The notes under the pieces were generated by a model. That model was given only the letters and a program-made list of their open reading frames with translations, was not told the DNA's origin and ran no database searches. Below are positions 53,171 to 62,111 of a stretch of 64,000 nt of DNA, one piece after another. The position numbers and the translations under genes were made by a program. Within the stretch, counting starts at the first letter, position 1; each line of letters begins with the position of its first letter. Source of the stretch: Halobellus rarus (GTDB taxonomy: Archaea; Halobacteriota; Halobacteria; Halobacteriales; Haloferacaceae); assembly GCF_024494595.1 (NCBI RefSeq), contig NZ_JANHDI010000009.1, positions 62,001-126,000 of the forward strand, in the 5' to 3' direction.

Positions 53171-53822
53171 TCCCACCCCTATCGAAGTGTATTTTGTTGA
53201 TACAGGTGATCAAGTCGTGTTTTTCAGCAGTAGCTGGTGGTATTGGAACCGGTCTTCTGAGACGGACAACGAAGTGTTCCCACCGAGAGGGTGCAGCAAG
53301 AGACACACCCCTCTATCGATGTGTTCGGAGGAAACATACGGGGGGTTACTCTCCGAATGTACCGGACACTTAATCGAGGCGAGATACACGTATCTTTGCC
53401 GATAACACGATGATCGAGAGTATACGTGGTTCCGTCCGGTCTATAGTTCGATTTGAGATTTTCTTTCGTTCTCTTCTTCTCTTATCTTTCTACATACGAA
53501 CACACACACACACCTCTATCGATGTGTTCGATGTGTTCATTCGGTCCCGATTTTTCCTCAACAGCGAGGCGATACTCGTCTGATCGTAATTGACCCTCTC
53601 ACACTGAAATCACGTCTCATACGGATCTCCTCGAATCTCTACTGTTCTCCTCCCGTTTCAGTCCACTTTGCTCATTTTTTTCGCGGTGTCTTCGTTTATT
53701 CTGAACACATCGATAGAGGGGTGTCTGTACCTTCAAGATACCCGACGCCCCCTTGTACTCGAGACACTTCGTGATCAAAGGGGTTTGACTAACCGTCGCT
53801 GAACACATCGATAGAGGTGTGT
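53171..53822 (+). repeat. Right iteron cluster of the replication origin (5 copies)
   Basis: Five more copies of the 20-base word: three inverted (53171-53190, 53305-53324, 53508-53527) and two in the same orientation as the left set (53705-53724, 53803-53822). The DNA between is AT-rich with TTCTTT tracts at 53450-53500, suitable as an unwinding element. The inverted copies face the cdc6 promoter, which lies between 53135 and 53171, so the initiator may repress its own gene. Confidence 0.82.
53440..53500. other. AT/pyrimidine-rich tract, candidate unwinding element
   Basis: Between the second and third right-hand iterons the strand is made up almost entirely of T and C with A (GAGATTTTCTTTCGTTCTCT and onwards). 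Such a tract flanked by initiator boxes is the usual form of an archaeal origin unwinding element. Inferred from position and composition only. Confidence 0.4.
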
Positions 53823-53986
53823 CTCTCTATCCTACTGGAGACCACTGTCTCTCGATTTCGATGGTCCTATCTCTCCTTTAACCAACAACCTCTCCTCATT
53901 CACCCCTACGTTGGTTAACCGATCTCACGACCGTTGATATTGTAATTTCCTCCCCGTTAGTGTATTCTGCCAACTCCGTCTCCAGG

Positions 53987-54170
53987 TACAGATGATGTTC
54001 GGGTAGAACCTCGCGAAGTCGAGTTCGTGGACGTTCTCGTGGAGGCCGACCTCGGGTGCGAAGATGAAGCCGCCGCGGTCGGCGTCGTGGAGCCTCCCCA
54101 TCGGCTTGAAGGACTCGTGGCGCTAGGAGTTCCACGGGACGAGGACGCCGCGGTCGTGGGCCTCACACAT
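53987..54170 (-). pseudogene. Fragment of a family B DNA polymerase
   Basis: On the minus strand the frame gives EAHDRGVLVPWNS, a TAG, then RHESFKPMGRLHDADRGGF, IFAPEVGLHENVHELDFARF and YPNIICTW. LDFxSLYPNII is polymerase motif A of family B enzymes and the preceding GGF-F-P--G-HENV block belongs with it. The TAG replaces what is normally a Trp codon (TGG), so one base change. The exonuclease and the rest of the palm are gone. It resembles the second, plasmid-type PolB of haloarchaea. Confidence 0.65.
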
Positions 54171-54272
54171 ATGGTCTGGTCGGTGGCGTTCAAGCGGCGG
54201 TATCGAAACAATAGCGTCGGTATGCCTCGTTGGGGCAGGTCGAACAGCAATAGAGCAACTGAGTCGAGACCG

Positions 54273-56207
54273 TTAGTTCACCGATTTCGATAGCTCGGCC
54301 CCTGTTTTGAACTTCACCTCACTCGACGCACTTGGCCCGTTCACCAAGTGAAGTATCGGTGCGTCTAACGGACAGTGCGTCACCATTAATTCACCGCCAT
54401 CAGCACCAGTCTCTCCGCAAGACCCAGAGTTTTCTTTCGAGTAATTATTGCTTCCCCAACAGTACACTTCCCCACCCCCATCTTCCGAAAGCGTACCGGT
54501 CTTAACCAGCGCACTGACTGTCCCTGATTCTATCTGTGCCCCTCGAAGAGCTCGCTCACTCAGCCCTGCACGCGCCACCACGTCACGGAAGCCATCACCA
54601 TCAGCGTCAGCAGAGAAATCGAAGCAGCACTCGATACCCACTACTTGCGCCGACCCCTCCATCGTCAGCACCGTCGCCGAACGGGAGTACAACGCCGCAT
54701 CGTTGATAAGCCACCCCCCAGAGTAGACGAGCTGCTCGTCACTCAGTCCGCGACCCACATACATGAGTGCCGGGACCGGCTGTGGACAGCCCGGAGGCTG
54801 AACCATCACCTGCGCGACTGTCAGGTTGAGCAACCGACCCTGATGAGTCATCGTCAGAGGTGGGCCATCCGCTCGCTGCCCCCACGCATCCAACCCCTCG
54901 GGCTCGAACGGCTCTCCCTCTGCCGGACACACCAACACAGGTGCGCCACGCTCAGTAGACGGCGGGGTGTTCACCACAGTCACGCGACCGTCAGAACCAC
55001 GCTCGGCCACGAGCCCACCACCCGTCGCAACAGGCTCTGAAACGTCGGCGACGAAGTGAGGTGAAGTCCCACACACAGCTCCCGGGAGCTGAGTGTCATC
55101 GGCGTCATCACAGTCTCCTGAATTATCGGACGCCACCTTCGAACGACCCCACGAATACACGTTTCCATCTCCCGCCTGACCGGCCAGATATGCGAACAGA
55201 CGCTCTGGTGTCACCGCCTCACGGATACTCCCGTTTCCACCTGGGATCTCCGCATCCGGCAAGCACACGGAGAACCGCTCCGCAATAACGGGATTCTGTT
55301 CAAGGTACCTGAAGAGTTCCGCCTGTTCTGCCGCACTGAACAACCCCGACGGGTCGAACGAAGCTGAAGGAAGGAGATAGTCCCCCACGAGAAGGTCATC
55401 GTCGTCTCCGCTAGTCATTCCAAACGCTTCCCACTCGCCATTTTTGATGTGGTCGCTGGCCCGCTGCACATCGGCCTCTCGATGGCCGACGTTCTCAAGT
55501 GCCGCGACACAGGAGTCGTCGGAACACCGCTCCAGCACTGCTCGCATCTCGGCCAGTACCGCCATCATATCACCTACCGCAGCAGTAATCTCTTTCTCGG
55601 TCTCTGGATTCGGCCCTGTCCGTGCACTCCGCTTCGAAATGGCCGTGGCCGCCGTTTTCGTCGCTTCCTGAAGCTGAGAGTCGAGCCGTGAAACGACTCG
55701 GAACGTCTCGTCGCCTTCATCGATATCGCCGTTGATGATATCACCGGGTCGCGCGATGCTCCGATTGCTTCGGGAAACGTTGTAGTCTTCACCGCGTACG
55801 TCGTCACCGACGCCGTCGGCATCCGCATCTGTATCGCCGTCAGAAGCCCGGATTGATGACCGATTGCTCCGAGTGTTGTTGTAGTTCGCGGCGAGAAGGG
55901 CGACTGAGGTCACCCATCCCTCTAGCTCCACTCGCTCGGCCAGCGTCGGAGTCAGCCGAGCCACGTGCGGGCTCTCAGGAGCCAACTCAAGTGAGACCTT
56001 ACCTGCGCCGCTACCCGGTCGTCTACTAACGCCCGCGAACACTGCTGCCGGAGACGCCCCTGTGTTCGTCACTGACGACGCAACCCGATTCAGACAGCCA
56101 GCGAGTGACCCAACCGCAACGAGCCCGCTCGCTGCGAGCAGTGACCGACGGCTGACGGTCGCATATGGCACCGTATCTCCGTGACTGTTACGTCTCTCTG
56201 AACACAT
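54273..56207 (-). CDS. Large Tat-type lipoprotein of unknown function
   Basis: A 644-residue secreted protein. Residues 18-38 are a Tat signal with lipobox (SRRSLLAASGLVAVGSLAGC), so it is folded before export and lipid-anchored outside. The mature part has a helical, acidic section (YNNTRSNRSS and NVSRSNRS N-glycosylation sites, DADADGVGDD acidic loop) and a Cys-rich second half. Two similar segments occur: DGNVYSWGRSK followed by NSGDC, and GGEVYCWGSNN followed by NSGSC. Another acidic DADGDGFRD looks like a Ca2+ loop. I recognise no family. It is close to the origin and stands alone; the preceding DNA is AT-rich. Confidence 0.72.
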   Translation of the reverse strand: MCSERRNSHGDTVPYATVSRRSLLAASGLVAVGSLAGCLNRVASSVTNTGASPAAVFAGVSRRPGSGAGKVSLELAPESPHVARLTPTLAERVELEGWVTSVALLAANYNNTRSNRSSIRASDGDTDADADGVGDDVRGEDYNVSRSNRSIARPGDIINGDIDEGDETFRVVSRLDSQLQEATKTAATAISKRSARTGPNPETEKEITAAVGDMMAVLAEMRAVLERCSDDSCVAALENVGHREADVQRASDHIKNGEWEAFGMTSGDDDDLLVGDYLLPSASFDPSGLFSAAEQAELFRYLEQNPVIAERFSVCLPDAEIPGGNGSIREAVTPERLFAYLAGQAGDGNVYSWGRSKVASDNSGDCDDADDTQLPGAVCGTSPHFVADVSEPVATGGGLVAERGSDGRVTVVNTPPSTERGAPVLVCPAEGEPFEPEGLDAWGQRADGPPLTMTHQGRLLNLTVAQVMVQPPGCPQPVPALMYVGRGLSDEQLVYSGGWLINDAALYSRSATVLTMEGSAQVVGIECCFDFSADADGDGFRDVVARAGLSERALRGAQIESGTVSALVKTGTLSEDGGGEVYCWGSNNYSKENSGSCGETGADGGELMVTHCPLDAPILHLVNGPSASSEVKFKTGAELSKSVN

Positions 56208-56496
56208 AATCAGATAGTAGAGGCTACACGTTATGATAAGCTTTCTTATATTTGTGACTCGTTAACAGGTAAAATGGAGGCCGACTCGCGTCCTGCATTC
56301 AGCAGGTCCGTGGAATAGAGGCGATATCTGATAAGATTTACAGTGGTATATGGCAGCTCTTATCGACCGGCTGTTTCAGGCAAGAATATATCCGAAGAAT
56401 AGGATATCAATAGAGCCGAATTGGGGCAATACATTTACTCAATAGCTGTTAATAGACTAGTGGAGGGTATTTGCCACACGGACTCTCCTATTCCCT
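56208..56496. other. AT-rich intergenic region
   Basis: 290 bases separating two divergent genes, with TATA-like tracts (CTTTCTTATATTTG near 56240). Promoters for both genes presumably lie here. I see no other signal. Confidence 0.35.
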
Positions 56497-56649
56497 ATGA
56501 ATAGCGACTCCGACACGCTTGGCGTCTGCCCCGACTGTGGGAATTCGATCTCCCATAGTTGGAAACTTATCGAGTACCAAGATGAATCTGGTACGACTAG
56601 ATGCTTTGCTGAGTGTACCTCGTGTGAGAAAGTCGTCAAACCCGAGTAG
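56497..56649 (+). CDS. Small zinc-ribbon protein (DUF7837-like)
   Basis: A 50-residue protein (MNSDSDTLGVCPDCGNSI ...) with two CxxC knuckles: CPDCG at residues 11-15 and CTSCE near 41-45, 26 residues apart, a classic zinc ribbon. Between them is a beta hairpin (SWKLIEYQDESGTTRCF). Ends VVKPE and stop. Common as small stand-alone genes in haloarchaea. Function not known; may bind nucleic acid or protein. Confidence 0.65.
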   Translation: MNSDSDTLGVCPDCGNSISHSWKLIEYQDESGTTRCFAECTSCEKVVKPE

Positions 56650-56650
56650 T

Positions 56651-56953
56651 CTATCTCAGCGACCGGAGTATGTTCGCGCCGACGGCAATCAGGGGGACGC
56701 TAACGTTCCGCCCGAACAGCTACAGGAATTCCCGCGTGATACTCCCCGCGTACCCCGTGGCTGCGCCCGGATCCCCGTCGCCTAACAGTCCCTGGGGAAG
56801 GCAGAGGTAGCTGGGGACCCACGCCGCCGTAAACACGCTCGCGACGACGACCCACAGAGAGACAAACCGAACGAACACGTCGTCGTGGTTGATGTACCGC
56901 CCAATCCGCTTCGACACCCGTCTGATCGGCCCGGCCGCGTTCGACGCTACCAT
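56651..56953 (-). pseudogene. Membrane protein fragment with an in-frame stop
   Basis: The frame starts MVASNAAGPIRRVSKRIGRY and has one strong span (FVSLWVVVASVFTAAWVPSYL). After GAATGYAGSITREFL there is a TAG, then the frame continues LFGRNVSVPLIAVGANILRS and stops. The reading frame is continuous across the TAG, so one base change is the lesion, and the gene is also cut at its 3' end. Resembles the N-terminus of an uncharacterised haloarchaeal membrane protein. Overlaps no other real gene. Confidence 0.5.
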
Positions 56954-57037
56954 AGGGACAGTCGTCGTGGGCTGCTGACAAATACATCATCGACTCGGAC
57001 GGGAAACGCTAAGCGACGCCCTCGATGGGGTAGTAGT

Positions 57038-57341
57038 TCAGGGGGCGTTGGCGCCCGCGTGCAAGAGTATCGCCGGCAGGACGCTTCCGTTGACTCGGTT
57101 GGTGACCCACGTCAATAGAATCGGGAGTCCGACGAGCTGGAGCAGGTAGAGACCGAGTAAGAGCGTGTACTGGATGGTCCCCGAAATACTAGCGGAAGGT
57201 GCTACCCAGCCCAGACGCCGCCGCCGAGGAACCCTGCCGTGAGCGGACTGTAGTTTTCTGGAGTGCCGGCAGGAGGTACCCGCGCCAGCCGGATTCTTCG
57301 AGCCCGCCGCCGATCAGGACGACGAACCCGATAGTGACTCC
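57038..57341 (-). pseudogene. Broken CPBP-family protease gene
   Basis: The minus strand holds separate pieces of a CPBP gene: IGFVVLIGGGLEESGWRGYL (EExxxR motif with GWRGY), then after a frame change a run with TIQYTLLLGLYLLQLVGLPI and finally VNGSVLPAILLHAGANAP, the C-terminal HxxxN motif. The middle FxxxH segment is not recognisable. It belongs to the GWRGY subgroup, like the intact gene that begins 130 bases further right on the other strand. Confidence 0.7.
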
Positions 57342-57473
57342 ATCGCTCTCGTATTCGGTTGACCGGTTTCCACAACGAAGGTCCGTCTTAGAATATCGAC
57401 GCAACCGCAAAACAGCCCTCCAACCAGTGATGTAGAGTTAGTTATTTGACAGGGTAGTATGTTCTCCGTATGT

Positions 57474-58307
57474 ATGTCAGAGCCAACAGAGTCAGTAAGG
57501 AAGCGGGTACTCGGATTTTTCGTGTTGACGTTTGCCGTTTCGTGGACTCTGTGGGGTCTGGGCGCTATCCTCGGAACAGACTCGGGGACGTGGCCGATGC
57601 TCAGTACCCTTGCTGGGTTCGGACCACTTGCTGTCGGTGGTGCGTTGAGTTGGCGCGATGGAAATGTTCGTTCCTGGGCTCGACAGGCGCTCCGGTGGCG
57701 GACCGAGATTCAGTGGTGGGCCGTTGCACTGTTTGTTGCCCCTGTGCTGTCTCTCATCGGTTACGGTAGCTATCTGGCAGTGACAGAGACCTCGTTCGGA
57801 CTGACTGATGACCCGATCGTTATCCTCTATCTTATGCTCTTCTTCTACATTCTGTTGCTTCGTGGCGGGTTCGGTGAAGAGATGGGCTGGCGAGGCTACG
57901 CGCTGCCGCTACTACTGAAGCAGTATAATACGACGATCGCTGCTCTCCTGATCGGCGTCGGGTGGGCAGCCTGGCATTTACCACTCTTTTTCATCCAAGG
58001 AACGCGCCAGAGTGGGTCATTCACTCTCTATCTCGTCGGTGTCGTCGGTCTCTCTATCATCCTCGCCTGGCTCTATACGCGATCCCGAGGGAGTGTCTTA
58101 CTGACGACTGTCTTCCATGCTCAATGGAACGTCTTTGATAGTGGTGCTCTCTTCGCTACTAGTGGTGAAGCCCCTCTCGTTGCCCCCGGTGCATCGGCCC
58201 TCGTCATCTGGCTATTTGCTGGAATATTGATCGTTGCAGACAGTGAAACGATGCGCTCAGAACATCCCGGTCTCAATCCGTTCGCCGAGACCGCAACCGA
58301 CGAGTAG
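57474..58307 (+). CDS. CPBP-family intramembrane metalloprotease (paralogue 5)
   Basis: A 277-residue membrane protein from ATG 57474 (MSEPTESV). Motifs: GGFGEEMGWRGYALPLLL (EExxxR with GWRGY), GWAAWHLPLFFIQGT (WxxxH form of motif 2) and TTVFHAQWNVFDSG (HxxxN). Eight spans. Starts 5 residues later than the longest frame. It lies next to the broken relative at 57.0 kb. Not adjacent to an exporter, unlike the copies at 7.8-9.6 kb; its role is unknown. Confidence 0.88.
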   Translation: MSEPTESVRKRVLGFFVLTFAVSWTLWGLGAILGTDSGTWPMLSTLAGFGPLAVGGALSWRDGNVRSWARQALRWRTEIQWWAVALFVAPVLSLIGYGSYLAVTETSFGLTDDPIVILYLMLFFYILLLRGGFGEEMGWRGYALPLLLKQYNTTIAALLIGVGWAAWHLPLFFIQGTRQSGSFTLYLVGVVGLSIILAWLYTRSRGSVLLTTVFHAQWNVFDSGALFATSGEAPLVAPGASALVIWLFAGILIVADSETMRSEHPGLNPFAETATDE

Positions 58308-58763
58308 TGGTATGTTATGCCATCGATAGATGCCACCATACTGTGCGATTTGTGACTTTGCGGGAGGGAAGTTGAGAGTTGGCGTTAGGATCAGGACAGA
58401 AGCCGCAGCCACAGGCGACGCGTCGTAGTTCCGCCGTCTCACAATACCTCACGTAGCCGTCCTTGCGCTACATCAAGAGCGGCATCATTCTTGTCTCCTT
58501 GAATCTGGAAACTCCACTCGGTAGAACAGATCTGCCCCACCTCCAGTTCTAAACGAACTGTGATCGTCCCGGATCGCAGAAAACTCCGGTGTCACCTGCG
58601 TTCTCCACCGACCGCATATGTATTGTTGAATCGCGGAGTGGAATCTGATGGCAGAGATGGCACGGCTTTGACTCCGTCTTATCTCCATTGTCCCAGTCTT
58701 CGACTGGGTATGAAGCTACAATCTCCGTCTTCGCCTCGAAGGTAGCCGAGAACCCTGCCGAAA
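58308..58763. other. Intergenic region before the partition repeats
   Basis: About 455 bases with no supported gene on either strand. It leads into the GAAAC-rich array at 58764. Confidence 0.4.
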
Positions 58764-59090
58764 CACGAGAAACGAGTATGATGAACTAAATGGACGAAAC
58801 GAACGAAACGAAAGTGATGAACTAAATGAACTAAATGAACGAAACGAAAGTGATGAACGCATCGCTATGGAACGAACTGGTCGAGATTGGAGTTATATTC
58901 GTTTATCGAAACGATCGAAACGAACGTAATGAATGAAGTGACTGAAACGAGCGTGTTTGTTTCAACGAGTAGAACGAACAATTGGTTTTAACATTGTGGT
59001 ACTCCTCCGACTGAGTGAAAACACTCTCACTGAACGCACCGAACTAAACGGATAAAACGAACGTAACGAACACAACTAAAGAAACGAAAG
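58764..59090 (+). repeat. Centromere-like GAAAC/GAAC repeat array upstream of parA
   Basis: An array of short AAACGAA/TGAACTAAA words, many on a 5-base step (GAAAC, GAACG, AAACG, TGAAC). Two longer direct repeats stand out: GAAACGAAAGTGATGAAC near 58806 and near 58841. Further copies: TCGAAACGATCGAAACGAAC at 58906, and GATAAAACGAACGTAACGAA at 59051, ending 2 bases before the parA start. A similar run recurs inside the next gene (59982-60000 and 60047-60083). It is probably the partition site bound by the product of the downstream gene. Confidence 0.7.
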
Positions 59091-59092
59091 AT

Positions 59093-59911
59093 ATGACCGA
59101 CACCAACACCGCACGAATCACCGTAGCGAATCAGAAGGGTGGCGCGGGGAAGACGACCGACGTCATTCACACAGGCGGGGCACTTGCCGCCCGGGGCTAC
59201 GACGTCCTCCTTGTCGACATCGACTATCACGGGGGGCTCACCTGCTCGCTCGGTTACAACGATCTGTACTACGACACCGACCGCACAACGCTGTTCGACG
59301 TGCTCGATTTCGATCAGATGGAGTCGGTGAACGACATTATCGTCGAGCACCAAGAGTTCGACATTCTTCCCGCGAGCGAAAAGCTCGCGAACAACAAGAA
59401 CATCCAGACGCTCCTTGAAGCACCAAAGAGCAGAGAGCGACTGAGGATGACTCTCGACGAACTCGATAGGGACTACGACTACATCATCGTCGACACGCCG
59501 CCCTCCCTGAACGTCCTCACCGATAACGCCCTCGTCGCGACCGGCAACGTCGTCATTCCCGTCATCCCCGAGAAACTCAACGCCAACAGCCTCCAGATTT
59601 TCGCAAAGCAGCTGAGCTCCCTCGAACTGGCGTACGGTGACATCAACCGGCTCGCAATTGTCTGCAACCGTGTCGAGCAGAACAGCGAGCACCGAAACAC
59701 CATCGAGGAAATCAAATCGGCGTACTCGCTCCCTGTCTTCGAGATCCCGAAGCGGACCGATCTCTCCCAGTCGATCGGCGAAGGCGTGTCCGTCTTCGGC
59801 TTCGGCAAGGAGAACAAGCGCGTCGAGGATGCACGCGAACTGTTCAACGAGATCGCCGACCTGTTCGACGAGACGTTTGAGAAGACCGCGCCTGAGGAGG
59901 TGAAAGTATGA
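59093..59911 (+). CDS. parA: ParA-family partition ATPase
   Basis: A 272-residue ParA/Soj-type ATPase. Deviant Walker A KGGAGKTTD near residue 15 (the usual KGGVGKTT), Walker A' VLLVDIDYHGGLTCSLG and Walker B YDYIIVDTPPSLNVLTDNAL. The next gene starts within the last codon (ATGA overlap). It moves or positions plasmid DNA with its partner and the upstream array. Length and motifs are normal. An IPEKLNANSLQIF segment after Walker B is typical of haloarchaeal ParA. Confidence 0.9.
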   Translation: MTDTNTARITVANQKGGAGKTTDVIHTGGALAARGYDVLLVDIDYHGGLTCSLGYNDLYYDTDRTTLFDVLDFDQMESVNDIIVEHQEFDILPASEKLANNKNIQTLLEAPKSRERLRMTLDELDRDYDYIIVDTPPSLNVLTDNALVATGNVVIPVIPEKLNANSLQIFAKQLSSLELAYGDINRLAIVCNRVEQNSEHRNTIEEIKSAYSLPVFEIPKRTDLSQSIGEGVSVFGFGKENKRVEDARELFNEIADLFDETFEKTAPEEVKV

Positions 59912-60315
59912 CCGACGGTTGGGGGGATGCCTCCGGTATCGAGGGCAACTACGAAGAAGAAGGCGATGAGGTCGATTCCAGCGAAACGAGTGAGGTGAAC
60001 GAACCAGTGGACACCAGTTCATCGACCGAAACGCCCGAACCGAATCCAACGAGTGGAACGAACGAAACGAACAAAACGAAGACGAATATCAAAGACGAGT
60101 GGAACGGGCGGACGATCTACATCCCGGACGACATCCTCGGCGAGATGGAGGACATCTACCTCGAGTCCCAGCTGAAGCTCCGAAAGGCGGGCCAGGACGA
60201 GTTTAAGAAGAATCGTCACTTCTACCCACTACTTGTCCAGTTCGGTGTTGAGGCGCTGTCTGAGGCGGATGCTGAGGAAATCCAGGCTCGGCTTTCGGAA
60301 TTCGGTGACGAGTAG
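59908..60315 (+). CDS. Probable partition partner (centromere-binding protein)
   Basis: A 135-residue protein. Residues 1-65 are acidic, low-complexity and rich in Ser, Thr, Glu and Asn (EVDSSETSEVNEP, NETNKTKTN). Residues 70-130 form a compact domain: NGRTIYIPDDILGEMEDIY and a helical stretch NRHFYPLLVQFGVEALSEAD. An Arg-Thr-Ile-Tyr-Ile start and following helices look like a ribbon-helix-helix DNA-binding fold. It overlaps parA. Its DNA also contains GAAAC/GAAC runs like the upstream array. Role as ParB-type partner is inferred from position. Confidence 0.72.
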   Translation: MTDGWGDASGIEGNYEEEGDEVDSSETSEVNEPVDTSSSTETPEPNPTSGTNETNKTKTNIKDEWNGRTIYIPDDILGEMEDIYLESQLKLRKAGQDEFKKNRHFYPLLVQFGVEALSEADAEEIQARLSEFGDE

Positions 60316-60436
60316 GGCGGTGAGCGCCGAAATTACAGTGGTAGCGAGGCGAAAGCCCACCCCTTCACAGAAGTTGAGACCGACGCCCTCTCTGCATAGG
60401 TGACAGAGCTTGTCTGAGCACTCACACTGATTCTCG

Positions 60437-61858
60437 CTATTCGGCTATCTCGAATTCAAACCGTGCTCCACCATCTGTTCCGTCGGTCACAGACATCTCC
60501 CAGCCGTGGGCTTCCACGATTCGTTTTACGATGGTCAGCCCGAAACCAGTACCACCACGCGCTGACGAATGCCCCGGTTCGAACACTTCTTCACGCTTGT
60601 CCGCTGGAATTCCTGGCCCGTCGTCTTCGACGTAGATTCCTTGTTCACCGTGACGTCCGACACGGACGGTCACGTCAGAACCACCGTGTTCAACAGCGTT
60701 CCGGAACAGGTTCTCGAAAACGTGCCGTAACCGGTCGGGGTCGCCTTGGACGGTCATCTCGTCGATGATTTCGATGGTCGCGTCGTCCGTGTCCACTGTC
60801 GCCCAGCACTTTCCGACGAGGTCAGTCAAACTGATCGACTCTGTTTCGCTTATCGTGTCGCCCTGGCGAGCAAGCGTCAACGTGTCCGCGACGATCGCTT
60901 CCATCCGGTCGAGCGCTTGAAGAAGTGGATCGAGGTGCTCACTTTCCGCTTGTTCGGCAAGGAGCGTCGCACGACCCTGTGCGACGTTGAGCGGGTTGCG
61001 CAAGTCGTGCGAAATAACACTCGCGAACTCGTCGAGGCGCTCGTTCTGCCGGCGCAATTGTCGCTCCCGTTCGACACGCTCGGTCACGTTCCGAGTGACC
61101 CCAACGAGGCGAGCTATCTCATCATCAGTGACTACCGGCGCAATCTTCGTTTGCCAGAAGCGTGCCCCCTCGTTGACCCGTAGTTCCTCCATATACGAGA
61201 GTGGCTTACCAGCGTTGACACAGCGGTGGTAGTTTGCTTCGAGCGCTGCCCCCTGTTCGTCGCCAAATACGTCTCGCGGCGTCCGTCCCTGTACTTCTTC
61301 GGTCGTAATTCCGGTCTGTCGCTCGTAAGAGGGACTGAGTCGTTTAAATTCGAATCTGACATCGTCATCAACCCCTTCGACATCGATAAGAAAGATAGCG
61401 TCCTCCACGTTGTTCAAAAGGGCTTCGTACTCTTCGGCGAGTTCGCGAGCTTCGACCTCGTACTTTTTTCGCGCGGTGATATCTCGACTACTGAGGAGAA
61501 TCCCATCGATGATATCGTCGTCAAGCCGATTTCTCATAGTGGCCTCGATCCAGCACCACGACCCGTCAGCGTGCCGGAATCGGACTTCGACAGTCTCGGG
61601 TTCGGAAGGGTTCGATAGAACGGTCTCCACCGCCTTGGCATTTCGCTCCCGATCGTCGGGATGGACGAATTCGTATCCCGCCTGGCCAATCAACTCGTCA
61701 GGGTCGTAGCCGAGAACCCGTGTGACAGCCGGACTGACGTAGGTTATCGTCCCGTCAGTATCGACGACTGTTGCGAGATCATTCACCTCCTCAACGAGCG
61801 TCCGATACCAGTCAGTCTCATTTTTATTGTGCTCTTCGGGAGTCGCACTCTCTTCCAT
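60437..61858 (-). CDS. PAS-PAS sensor histidine kinase
   Basis: A 473-residue soluble kinase from ATG 61858 (MEESATPEEH). Two PAS domains: about 12-130 (DLATVVDTDGTITYVSPAVT, VLGYDPDELIG) and 140-260 (VEDAIFLIDVEGVDDDVRFE, GRTPRDVFG). H-box VISHDLRNPLNVA near 284, then the ATPase with N-box LFRNAVEHGGSDV, G1 VEDDGPGIPADK and G2 GGTGFGLTIVKRIVEAHGW. It has no membrane span, so it senses an internal signal such as redox or light. No response regulator gene is adjacent. A longer frame to 61984 exists but starts within unlikely sequence. Confidence 0.93.
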   Translation of the reverse strand: MEESATPEEHNKNETDWYRTLVEEVNDLATVVDTDGTITYVSPAVTRVLGYDPDELIGQAGYEFVHPDDRERNAKAVETVLSNPSEPETVEVRFRHADGSWCWIEATMRNRLDDDIIDGILLSSRDITARKKYEVEARELAEEYEALLNNVEDAIFLIDVEGVDDDVRFEFKRLSPSYERQTGITTEEVQGRTPRDVFGDEQGAALEANYHRCVNAGKPLSYMEELRVNEGARFWQTKIAPVVTDDEIARLVGVTRNVTERVERERQLRRQNERLDEFASVISHDLRNPLNVAQGRATLLAEQAESEHLDPLLQALDRMEAIVADTLTLARQGDTISETESISLTDLVGKCWATVDTDDATIEIIDEMTVQGDPDRLRHVFENLFRNAVEHGGSDVTVRVGRHGEQGIYVEDDGPGIPADKREEVFEPGHSSARGGTGFGLTIVKRIVEAHGWEMSVTDGTDGGARFEFEIAE

Positions 61859-61937
61859 CGGCCCTAATATGAACAGTGCATACAAAAAGGCTTCAAGCTC
61901 CGATAGAGGGTCTCGAATCAACCCAAACGGGGGCAGT

Positions 61938-62111
61938 TCAGCGTCTGGTAGTGGTCTCGACTGGTACGGTTGCGAAGTAAACAACAGCCATTGTGACCCC
62001 TATCATCGTTGCGTGGACAAGCGTTATCTCTCGCAGAAACCACTCACTGTGAACACCGATAGGAAAATCGCCAAGCCAATTGTGATGGCCTATTCCAATC
62101 GCGAGAGGTCC
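61938..62111 (-). pseudogene. Possible fragment of a His-rich membrane protein
   Basis: The minus-strand frame, open for 58 codons without a start codon, encodes IGIGHHNWLGDFPIGVHSEW then FLREITLVHATMIGVTMAVV, an ordered pattern of His and aromatic residues around a hydrophobic span. It could be the C-terminal end of a lost transporter gene. The assignment is weak and the frame might be chance. Confidence 0.3.

Noticed and set aside
53500-53513. CA dinucleotide tract as a microsatellite of interest
   Set aside because: Only about 6 units, and it runs into an iteron end (ACACAC), which explains it.
51270-53822. The repeats around cdc6 as a CRISPR array
   Set aside because: Spacing is irregular (20 to several hundred bases), orientation changes, no cas genes, and the repeats flank a replication initiator.
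58764-59090. The GAAAC-rich stretch as simple low-complexity drift
   Set aside because: The longer near-identical direct repeats, the position just before parA and the recurrence in the next gene argue for a functional array.
59027-60049. A 340-codon minus-strand frame opposite parA
   Set aside because: Product is Arg/Val-rich with no recognisable domain, and parA and its partner account for the region.
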